A stretch of 52,052 nt of DNA. Origin: UPXZ01 sp964345395. GTDB lineage: Bacteria; Bacteroidota; Bacteroidia; Bacteroidales; Paludibacteraceae. The DNA is taken from assembly GCA_964345395.1 (NCBI GenBank), contig CAYFRA010000005.1, positions 1 to 52,052 on the forward strand, in the 5' to 3' direction. Below, piece after piece: positions 25,183-32,283 of the stretch (position 1 is its first letter; each line of letters begins with the position of its first letter). Below the pieces are notes generated by a model. That model had not been told where the DNA came from. It searched no databases and worked only from the letters and a program-made list of their open reading frames with translations. Both the position numbers and the translations under genes were made by a program.

Positions 25183-25841
25183 AACGATTTTGGATCATAA
25201 CAGGATTGTTCTTTTTTGTAACAATGCTTTCTGCTCAAAGTGAAAGTGTTGATATTCGTAGTGGTAATAAGTATTATAAGAAAGAGAAATTTAGCGAGGC
25301 TGAAATAGAATACCGAAAAGCGCTTCAAAAAAACGCTGAGTCATTTGAAGCTAATTACAATTTGGGCAACGCACTCTTCAAGCAAGGAAAGTATGAGCAG
25401 GCAATGGAGTTCTATCAAGCCGCTTTTCCGTTTGCTAATGATAAACAGAAAAAAGCATTCGATTATCATAACATAGGCAATACATTGATGGGTAATGCAA
25501 AATACAAAGAGGCAATTGAGGCATACAAAATGTCGTTGAGAAATAACCCAAAAGATGATGAAACGCGTTACAATTTAGCTTATGCGCAAGCTATGTTGAA
25601 AAAAGAGGAAGATAATAACGACGGTGGAGGTGGGGCAAGTGATAATCAAGATAATAAGGAAGATGAACCTAAAAAACAGCCTGATAATCAGCAAGAACAA
25701 CCTCAACCTCAGCAGCAGCAAATGTCGAAAGAACAGGCTCAACAAATTTTAGAGGCTTTAGAACAAGATGAAAAAGATATTCAAGATAAAGTAAGAAACA
25801 AACAACAGCGTTCGATAAAGAAAACAGATAAAGATTGGTAA
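25179..25841 (+). CDS. batC: Aerotolerance protein BatC (TPR)
   Basis: Exported protein of 220 residues: signal peptide (to about FVTMLSAQ), then three TPR units over residues 22-150 (GNKYYKKEKFSEAEIEYRKAL and repeats), then a Gly/Gln/Glu/Asp-rich low-complexity tail and a C-terminal charged helix. TPRs suggest protein-protein contacts in the periplasm, presumably with BatA, BatB or BatD. It overlaps batB by 4 bases. Confidence 0.9.
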   Translation: MKRFWIITGLFFFVTMLSAQSESVDIRSGNKYYKKEKFSEAEIEYRKALQKNAESFEANYNLGNALFKQGKYEQAMEFYQAAFPFANDKQKKAFDYHNIGNTLMGNAKYKEAIEAYKMSLRNNPKDDETRYNLAYAQAMLKKEEDNNDGGGGASDNQDNKEDEPKKQPDNQQEQPQPQQQQMSKEQAQQILEALEQDEKDIQDKVRNKQQRSIKKTDKDW

Positions 25842-25858
25842 TTAAGATTTTGAGAAAG

Positions 25859-27682
25859 ATGAAGCGATTATTGTTGATATATCTATTATTAAGCGTAGTT
25901 TCTTTTGCAACTACACCCCTCTTAGCTAACAACTTCAAGGCAAGTGCACCTGAAGTTGTCTATATGGGTACGCCTTTTCAGTTAACTTACACCATCGATG
26001 TTGATGCAAAAGATTTGCAAGCACCCGACTTTCAAGTTTTTGAAATTTTGGCTGGTCCTTATCAATCCCGTAGTAGCTATACTCAAATAATAAATGGTAA
26101 ACGCTCAAGCTCTACAACGCTCACATTTACTTTTACTTTGATGCCAACAAAGATTGGGAAATTTAATATACCAGGTGCTTATATTGTTGTTGAAGGTAAG
26201 AAAATTACATCAAACGATTTACAAATTAAAGTAGAGGAATCATCCAATCAATCGCAAACTGGTACTTATGACGGCAGTTCCTCTGATAATTCAAGTAAAA
26301 GTGTGAGCAATGAAAGCATATTTGTGCGTACAATCATTTCAAAAGGAAGTGTTTACGAACAAGAAGCTGTTACAGTTACCTATAAGCTCTATACTTTATT
26401 GGATGTTGCACAGTTTACGGATATAAAACTGCCTGATTTTAATGGCTTTTTAAAACAAGATATTGAACAACCACAAAATAAACAGTTAGCAGCTGAAAGT
26501 TACAATGGACGACAATACGGTACGGTTGTTCTATATCAAGCAGTGCTTTTCCCTCAACAAACAGGCGAATTAAAAATAGAGCCAGCTAACTTTACAGCTT
26601 TGGTTCGATTAAAAAATAAAGCACAGGTGCGTAGCATCTTTGATGATTTCTTTGATACCTACACCAATATTGAGAAAAAGCTGGTAGCACCAGCAATGAC
26701 CGTGCGTATCAACCCACTACCTACAGAAGGTAAACCGAGTTCATTCTCGGGAGTGGTAGGTAGTTTTAATATGACTTCTGATTTGAGTTCAGGAAATTTG
26801 AAAACCAATGAAGCTGGTACTATAAAATTGACAATTAAGGGTTCTGGAAATATGAAACTGCTGAAGAATCCGAAAATAAAATTTCCTGATAGTTTTGAAG
26901 TTTATGACCCAAAAGTTGAAAATAACTTTGAAGTAAAATCAGGTAATATGGCTGGCACCAAAACGATTGAATATCTGTTTATTCCTCGTCGTGCAGGCAA
27001 ATACGATATCCCATCAGCCGAATTATCCTATTTTGACCTAACAAATAGAATGTATCGCACGATGCGTACACCTGCTTTCAAGCTTAATATTGTGAAAGGT
27101 GAAGGTGGAGAATTGGTAATGGAAAATTTTACAGGAAATTCAGATGTAAATGAGTTGGCTCGCGATATCCGATATATCAAAACAGCACCCATAAAGCTTC
27201 TAAAAGAAAAAAGACCTTTCTTCGGCACATTTCTATTTTGGATGCTCTATTTGCTACCGCTCATTATTGCTTCCATATTATTTATTTACCTACGCAAGAG
27301 AATGATTGAAAATGCTGATATCGCTTTTGTGAAAAATAAAAAGGCAAATAGAATTGCTACAAAACGTTTGCGAAAAGCGAAAAAAGCATTGAAGGAAGAT
27401 GATAAAAAAGGATTTTATGAAGAGATAATTCAAACAGTTTGGAAATATTTATCTGATAAACTTACGATACCCGTAGCAGAGCTGAATAAAGAGAATATTC
27501 AAGCTAAGATGCAAGAAAAAGCATATAGTGATGAGTTAATAAATAAATTTGAAAAAATACTAACTGATTGTGAATATGCTATATATGCGCCCAATTCAGG
27601 TCAGATAGAGATGACTAATGTCTATGAAGAAAGTATTGACGCAATTTCAGAATTAGAAAACCATTCAAGAAAGAGAAGATGA
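25859..27682 (+). CDS. batD: Aerotolerance protein BatD
   Basis: 607 residues from ATG 25859; an upstream TTG at 25835 would add eight residues and overlap batC. A signal peptide (FATTPLLAN end) is followed by several beta-rich domains typical of BatD, with family segments such as FVRTIISKGSVYEQEAVTVTY (cited by pattern) near residue 160. One transmembrane helix occurs near 465-485 (FWMLYLLPLIIASILFIYL), then a cytoplasmic helical domain of about 115 residues ending in NHSRKRR. It overlaps batE by 4 bases. It probably forms the large periplasmic part of the Bat complex. Confidence 0.92.
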   Translation: MKRLLLIYLLLSVVSFATTPLLANNFKASAPEVVYMGTPFQLTYTIDVDAKDLQAPDFQVFEILAGPYQSRSSYTQIINGKRSSSTTLTFTFTLMPTKIGKFNIPGAYIVVEGKKITSNDLQIKVEESSNQSQTGTYDGSSSDNSSKSVSNESIFVRTIISKGSVYEQEAVTVTYKLYTLLDVAQFTDIKLPDFNGFLKQDIEQPQNKQLAAESYNGRQYGTVVLYQAVLFPQQTGELKIEPANFTALVRLKNKAQVRSIFDDFFDTYTNIEKKLVAPAMTVRINPLPTEGKPSSFSGVVGSFNMTSDLSSGNLKTNEAGTIKLTIKGSGNMKLLKNPKIKFPDSFEVYDPKVENNFEVKSGNMAGTKTIEYLFIPRRAGKYDIPSAELSYFDLTNRMYRTMRTPAFKLNIVKGEGGELVMENFTGNSDVNELARDIRYIKTAPIKLLKEKRPFFGTFLFWMLYLLPLIIASILFIYLRKRMIENADIAFVKNKKANRIATKRLRKAKKALKEDDKKGFYEEIIQTVWKYLSDKLTIPVAELNKENIQAKMQEKAYSDELINKFEKILTDCEYAIYAPNSGQIEMTNVYEESIDAISELENHSRKRR

Positions 27683-28443
27683 TGAGATTAGTAATTATGG
27701 TATGGATGGTGCTTGTTTCATTTTTATCACTTCAAGCTGAAACAGCTTTAACTGCTCAGCAAAGTATTGAACGAGCCCACGAAATGTATAAAGAAGAGCA
27801 ATATTTAGATGCCGCCAAGCATTATGAGGCAGCTTTGAAAGAAGGAGTAGCCTCTCAGTTATACTATAATATCGCAAATAGTTATTATGAAGCAGGTGAG
27901 TTGGGATTAGCTATTCTAAATTATGAACGAGCATTGCGATTAAGCCCCAACTTTAAGGATGCAAAGTACAATTTGAAAATTGCACAAGATAGAGTTGTTG
28001 ATAAAATTGATAGCTCGCCTGAGTTTTGGCTGAGGAAGTTTTCACAATCTATTGTTGATTTGAATAATTCAAACGGTTGGGTGCTTTTTAGTTTTATATT
28101 TTTTATTACTGCGTTGTTTGGTTTTTTGGTTTTCACATTTGCTTATATGCGGAAATATAAAAAATTAGGCTTTCATTTGATGGTTGTGAGTCTTTTTCTT
28201 TTTGTAGGTGGATTTGTTTTGGCTGGAGTAAGTAAAAAACAACACATAACTTATGATCAAGCCATTATAATTAACGCATCAGTAGCAATCAAAAATGCAC
28301 CCAACAAAGCTTCTACAGATCTTTTCCAGCTACACGAAGGTACGAAAGTGAAAATACGTTCGACAGAAGCCGATTGGGTTGAAATAAGCTTAGAAAACGG
28401 AGCTGTCGGTTGGATGGAAGAGAGTAAGTTAGAGCGAATTTAA
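27679..28443 (+). CDS. batE: Aerotolerance protein BatE (TPR plus SH3-like domain)
   Basis: 254 residues: signal peptide (SFLSLQAE), two TPR units (EQYLDAAKHYEAALKEG; LGLAILNYERALRLSP), two transmembrane helices at about 130-180, and a C-terminal bacterial SH3 domain (NAPNKASTDLFQLHEGTKV to VGWMEESKLERI) that may bind peptidoglycan or protein. ATGA overlap with batD supports coupled translation. The architecture is the standard one for BatE. Confidence 0.9.
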   Translation: MMRLVIMVWMVLVSFLSLQAETALTAQQSIERAHEMYKEEQYLDAAKHYEAALKEGVASQLYYNIANSYYEAGELGLAILNYERALRLSPNFKDAKYNLKIAQDRVVDKIDSSPEFWLRKFSQSIVDLNNSNGWVLFSFIFFITALFGFLVFTFAYMRKYKKLGFHLMVVSLFLFVGGFVLAGVSKKQHITYDQAIIINASVAIKNAPNKASTDLFQLHEGTKVKIRSTEADWVEISLENGAVGWMEESKLERI

Positions 28444-28453
28444 TTCTATTAAA

Positions 28454-29110
28454 ATGATAGAGTACCTAGATGCGATAGATAAGCAGTGGTTGCTAAGCTT
28501 GAATGCAATGCATTCTTCTTTTTGGGATGGATTTATGTACACATTTAGCGGTAAGTTTGTTTGGGTTCCGCTTTATCTGTCCATTCTTTTCCTTGTTATC
28601 AAACGTTGGAAAAAAGAGTCTTGGTGGCTGGTGCTTGCCCTGATTTTGTCTATTGTATTTGCAGACCAGATAGCCTCAGGAATAATAAAAACCTCTGTTA
28701 TGAGATTTCGACCAACTCACAGTCCTGAAATTTCGGAGTTTGTCAATCTGGTAAAAGGCTATCGTGGTGGTAAATATGGCTTTGTTTCTTCACACGCAGC
28801 TAATTCATTTGCTTTAGCTCTGCTTTCTACTCTGTTTTTTAGAAACAAACTATTCAGTTTTTCTATTTTCTTATGGGCAATTGTCAATTCCTATTCACGT
28901 ATTTATCTTGGCGTTCACTATCCTGGCGACATTTTAGGTGGTACTTTAGTGGGAATAGTCGTAGCTATCTTTCTTTATTTTTTATTGAAAAAAATAAGAC
29001 CAACTCTTTTTGATAAAAAACAACAATCAGATAAATTTGATTATTTCCCAAGCTATATCCTTTGGTTGAGCATCGTAGGGATTGCGATTTATGCTAAGTG
29101 GTTCTTTTAA
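28454..29110 (+). CDS. PAP2-family membrane phosphatase
   Basis: 218-residue polytopic membrane enzyme with all three PAP2 motifs: KxxxxxxRP (KTSVMRFRP), a SSHAANSF form of the PSGH motif, and SRxxxxxHxxxD (SRIYLGVHYPGD). Family members remove phosphate from lipid substrates such as undecaprenyl diphosphate, phosphatidic acid, or lipid A. It lies 10 bases after batE and before a strong terminator, so it is the ninth gene of the Bat operon. The exact substrate cannot be told from sequence. Confidence 0.92.
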   Translation: MIEYLDAIDKQWLLSLNAMHSSFWDGFMYTFSGKFVWVPLYLSILFLVIKRWKKESWWLVLALILSIVFADQIASGIIKTSVMRFRPTHSPEISEFVNLVKGYRGGKYGFVSSHAANSFALALLSTLFFRNKLFSFSIFLWAIVNSYSRIYLGVHYPGDILGGTLVGIVVAIFLYFLLKKIRPTLFDKKQQSDKFDYFPSYILWLSIVGIAIYAKWFF

Positions 29111-29124
29111 GATTTTATCAATAT

Positions 29125-29167
29125 AAAAAGAGAGTGTTTCACATCTATGGAACACTCTCTTTTTTTT
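29125..29167. terminator. Two-way intrinsic terminator between the bat operon and the convergent small gene
   Basis: A 10-bp perfect stem AGAGAGTGTT (29129-29138) with AACACTCTCT (29151-29160), plus two more pairs and an 8-base loop. Eight T follow on the plus strand, and five A precede, giving a T run for the minus strand as well. Confidence 0.9.
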
Positions 29168-29182
29168 GACAGATTATTTTAA

Positions 29183-29446
29183 TTATAAACTTTTTACATA
29201 GATCTCGCCTAACATACGATAAGCTACGTTCAATACGCTGTCATCATCTAACAGAACGATGCCACCATCAGGTCCTGGCTCGATGTGGAGTCCTAAACTT
29301 TTACCTTCGTCATAATTTGACCCGCCGAAGTAATTTTTTACAGTTTCTTTTTCCAGACCAAGCTCTTCGGCAATCTTGGCCATACTTCCACTTGGGAGCG
29401 CATCCTTCACTTTTCGCAACTCGTTGAATGTTATCTTTATACCCAT
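29183..29446 (-). CDS. Small conserved Bacteroidales protein with HTH-like N-terminus
   Basis: 87 residues, cytoplasmic, one domain. Residues 17-45 (LPSGSMAKIAEELGLEKETV) look like a helix-turn-helix of the resolvase/sigma type: two helices joined by a GL turn, followed by KNYFGG. The second half (LHIEPGPDGGIVLLDDDSVL) is conserved in similar small proteins I recall from Bacteroidales, without a proven function. It is convergent with the bat operon and shares its terminator. The role is probably regulatory, but this is inference from the HTH-like pattern. Confidence 0.75.
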   Translation of the reverse strand: MGIKITFNELRKVKDALPSGSMAKIAEELGLEKETVKNYFGGSNYDEGKSLGLHIEPGPDGGIVLLDDDSVLNVAYRMLGEIYVKSL

Positions 29447-29605
29447 ACTTTTAAATAGTTAGAGGTTAATAATTAATTTGTTCATAATTTTAATTGTTAA
29501 ATGTAATATCTTTATTTCGATTTGACAAATTAAATGTAATTTAATTTCAAATCATTGAATTATTTTCACTTTATTATGAGAATCTATCAAATCAAGTGGA
29601 GATAT

Positions 29606-30964
29606 TTATTTTGTATATTCGTTATAAAACTCTACAATTGTTTCAAATCCTTTCTTGTATAAATCTAATTGGAAATGCTCATTTGGAGAATGTATTGAGT
29701 TAGATTCAAGTCCAAATCCCATCAAAATTGGTTTCACGCCTAAGGCCTCTTCAAAAACAGGAATTACACCGATACTTCCTCCTCTGCGTACGGCTAATGG
29801 ACGCTTACCAAATACTTTTTCGTAAGCTCTTTCGGCGGCTCTATATTCTGGTGAATCGATTGGGCACACATAACTTTCTGCACCGTGTAGCCACCTAACT
29901 TCAATGTCTATATGCTTAGGAGCTAAGCTTATGATATGATCTTTTACTAACTTCCTGATTTTTTCTGAACGTTGGTTAGGCACTAAACGAGCTGATAATT
30001 TGGCAAATGCCTTTGATGGAAGCACAGTTTTGCTACCTTCACCCGTGTATCCTCCCCATATTCCACACAAATCCATAGTGGGACGCACTCCTGTTTGTTC
30101 GATAACCGAATATGGTTTCTCGCCAAAAGTATGTTTGATACCTAAATCAGATTTATACTCCTTCTCATCAAAGGGAATTTGGTCTGTTAGCTTTTGTTCC
30201 TCATCAGTCAATGCTATTACATCATCATAAAAACCTGGAACTGTTATTTTGCCATTTTTATCTATCAGTTGTGCTAAAATTTTGCTCAATTCAGTTATTG
30301 GATTTGCCACTGCACCTCCAAAAATCCCTGAGTGTAAATCACGGTTTGCACCTGTTACTTCAATTTCCCAATAAGCCAGGCCTCTCAATCCTGTTGTTAT
30401 GCTGGGTTTATCGGCACTAAGCATACTGGTATCCGAAACCAAAATCGTATCACAAGCCAAAAGTTCTTTATTCTCTTTGCAAAATTTGGATAAATTGGGT
30501 GAGCCAATCTCCTCTTCGCCTTCAAGAATAAATTTTACATTACATTTCAGTTGATTTGTTCTTACCAAATATTCAAATGCTTTTGCATGCAAGAAAGATT
30601 GTCCTTTATCATCATCAGCACCGCGTGCATATAATTTTCCATCACGAAAATCTGGCTCAAAAGGATTAGAAGTCCATAGTTCAAGAGGTTCAGCTGGCAT
30701 CACATCATAGTGTCCATATACCATTACTGTAGGTAATTTGCTGTCAATAATTTTCTCCGCATAAACCACTGGATTCCCCTCTGTTGGCATAATATCCACT
30801 TTGTCCACTCCAATTTCAAGTAAAAGCTCCTGCCATCTTGCAGCACATCGTTCGATGTCAGCTCTTCGCTCGGTATGGGCACTTACACTTGGTATTCTGA
30901 TTAAACTGGCTAACTCTTCGTAAAAACGATCTTCGTTTTCATTAAAATAATTTTTTACTTCCAT
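29606..30964 (-). CDS. M20-family metallopeptidase (dipeptidase)
   Basis: 452-residue cytoplasmic di-zinc peptidase. Metal ligands are visible in order: GHYDVMPAEP (His), YARGADDDKG (bridging Asp), EGEEEIGSPN (catalytic Glu and metal Glu), VSDTSML (Asp), and the late His in NSIHSPNEHF. A lid/dimerisation domain sits between about 205 and 355. The closest pattern is the dipeptidase group within M20 (CNDP/DapE-like) rather than ArgE or DapE. No signal peptide is visible. It is a monocistronic gene with no clear promoter match. Physiological role: probably breakdown of imported dipeptides, which suits a peptide-fermenting life style, by inference. Confidence 0.9.
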   Translation of the reverse strand: MEVKNYFNENEDRFYEELASLIRIPSVSAHTERRADIERCAARWQELLLEIGVDKVDIMPTEGNPVVYAEKIIDSKLPTVMVYGHYDVMPAEPLELWTSNPFEPDFRDGKLYARGADDDKGQSFLHAKAFEYLVRTNQLKCNVKFILEGEEEIGSPNLSKFCKENKELLACDTILVSDTSMLSADKPSITTGLRGLAYWEIEVTGANRDLHSGIFGGAVANPITELSKILAQLIDKNGKITVPGFYDDVIALTDEEQKLTDQIPFDEKEYKSDLGIKHTFGEKPYSVIEQTGVRPTMDLCGIWGGYTGEGSKTVLPSKAFAKLSARLVPNQRSEKIRKLVKDHIISLAPKHIDIEVRWLHGAESYVCPIDSPEYRAAERAYEKVFGKRPLAVRRGGSIGVIPVFEEALGVKPILMGFGLESNSIHSPNEHFQLDLYKKGFETIVEFYNEYTK

Positions 30965-31100
30965 TTTATTGATATAAGTTAATGCAAATTATAAGTTTTC
31001 AAATAATTGTTGAAGATACAATTATTTTTTGAAATAAATTATTTTTTTATCAAATATTCCAAATAATTTGTTCTGTTTTATTTTATTTCTATTTAATGCC

Positions 31101-31108
31101 TATATTTG
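31101..31108 (+). promoter_or_regulatory. Candidate -7 element for the pirin gene
   Basis: TATATTTG matches TANNTTTG, 35 bases before the ATG. No TTTG lies at the proper -33 distance. Confidence 0.4.
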
Positions 31109-31142
31109 TCTTCAAGTATTAATATTTTAATTAGATATAGAA

Positions 31143-32015
31143 ATGGGTAAACGAATTGTTAAACAAGTAATCAGAGGACGAAATGCCATTGATGGTGCCG
31201 GTGTTCATCTCAAAAGAGTTATTGGATATGAGAATGTAAAAGATTTTGATCCTTTTCTAATGTTAGATGGTTTTGATTCGCACAATCCGGAAGATTATAT
31301 CAAAGGTTTTCCCTGGCATCCGCATCGTGGCATCGAAACTGTAACTTTTTTATTAAAAGGAGAAATAGAACATAGCGACAGCTTAGGTAATAAAGGGTAT
31401 ATTCGAGAGTTGGATTGTCAATGGATGACAGCAGGTTCAGGAATTATACACCAAGAAATGCCACTGCCAGCAGATTGGTTGTTGGGTTGTCAGTTGTGGG
31501 TAAATCTACCAGCAAAAGATAAGATGACAGAACCAGCCTATAGGGATATTACCCACAATGATTTGGTGGTGATAGAAGAAGAAAATGCTTTGATTCGTAT
31601 CATTTCAGGACAATATAAAGGGCACAAAGGGGCTTTCACAGGTGATTATGTAAAGGTTCAATATATTGAAGTTACGCTACAGCCAAATGCAAGTTGGATC
31701 TATAACGAAACTCCCAATGATGAAACGCTTTTTATTTACCTCATCGAGGGCACATTGGCTCACAGTGACGCACCGACTGTTTATGAAGAAAAAGCTTGTG
31801 CTATGTTATTTGGATCTAACAGTGATGCTAATGAGGCAAACGATCAAGTGCAAGTATTTGCTGGTGAAAATGGAGCACGTTTTATCTTATTAGCTGCCAA
31901 ACCACTTGACGAACCTGTTGTATGGGGTGGCCCAATAGTGATGAATACAAGAGAGGAGTTAGATTTGGCTTTTGATGAGTTGGATGATGGAACTTTCATC
32001 AAACATAAAATTTAA
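31143..32015 (+). CDS. Pirin family protein
   Basis: 290-residue bicupin. The N-terminal cupin contains the pirin metal-site pattern: PWHPHRGIETVTFLLKGE with two His, a later His in GEIEHSDSLG, and HQEMPLPADW with His and Glu, so a bound iron or similar metal is expected. The C-terminal cupin continues through ETLFIYLIEGTLAHSD. Some bacterial pirins have quercetinase activity and others modulate metabolic enzymes. Function here is not evident; the gene stands alone between an M20 peptidase on the other strand and carB. Confidence 0.92.
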   Translation: MGKRIVKQVIRGRNAIDGAGVHLKRVIGYENVKDFDPFLMLDGFDSHNPEDYIKGFPWHPHRGIETVTFLLKGEIEHSDSLGNKGYIRELDCQWMTAGSGIIHQEMPLPADWLLGCQLWVNLPAKDKMTEPAYRDITHNDLVVIEEENALIRIISGQYKGHKGAFTGDYVKVQYIEVTLQPNASWIYNETPNDETLFIYLIEGTLAHSDAPTVYEEKACAMLFGSNSDANEANDQVQVFAGENGARFILLAAKPLDEPVVWGGPIVMNTREELDLAFDELDDGTFIKHKI

Positions 32016-32041
32016 AACTTATGCTACAAAAGCAAATATTG

Positions 32042-32073
32042 TTTGCCTAAATCAATTTATTAATTTAACTTTG
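32042..32073 (+). promoter_or_regulatory. Bacteroidota-type promoter for carB
   Basis: TTTG at 32042-32045, a 20-base spacer, TAACTTTG at 32066-32073: an exact match to the phylum consensus. Transcription should begin near 32080, giving a leader of about 200 bases before the carB ATG at 32284. Confidence 0.72.
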
Positions 32074-32119
32074 CACACAATTTGAATGGAAGTTTTATCA
32101 AAAATATTCATATAGATAA

Positions 32120-32257
32120 ATGAGCATTTGGTTGTTTGAGTTCAATTTTAATTGCGAGTTTTCTTTTCACGAAAAAAAAGAAATCAACAATCAGCTTTTC
32201 AATAAATATAATCGGAAAAAAGTGAGTTATCTCCTTTTTTCCGATTTTTGTATATAG
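32120..32257 (+). CDS. Possible 45-codon leader ORF upstream of carB
   Basis: ATG at 32120, TAG at 32255-32257. The encoded 45 residues (MSIWLFEFNF start, SDFCI end) are rich in Phe, Asn and Lys and match nothing I know. Its interest is its position: it starts about 40 bases after the predicted transcription start, runs through both arms and the T tract of the terminator hairpin at 32211-32249, and stops 26 bases before carB. Translation of it would break the hairpin. AT-rich DNA gives such ORFs by chance, so confidence is low. Confidence 0.3.
   Translation: MSIWLFEFNFNCEFSFHEKKEINNQLFNKYNRKKVSYLLFSDFCI
32211..32249 (+). terminator. Intrinsic terminator in the carB leader (candidate attenuator)
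   Basis: Perfect 12-bp stem ATCGGAAAAAAG (32211-32222) with CTTTTTTCCGAT (32234-32245). Inside the loop GAG can pair with CTC around TTAT. Five T (32245-32249) follow the CCGA. The terminator is downstream of the carB promoter and 35 bases before the carB ATG, so it must be read through for carB to be made. Confidence 0.82.
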
Positions 32258-32283
32258 ATACATCAATTAAACATTTAAACATA

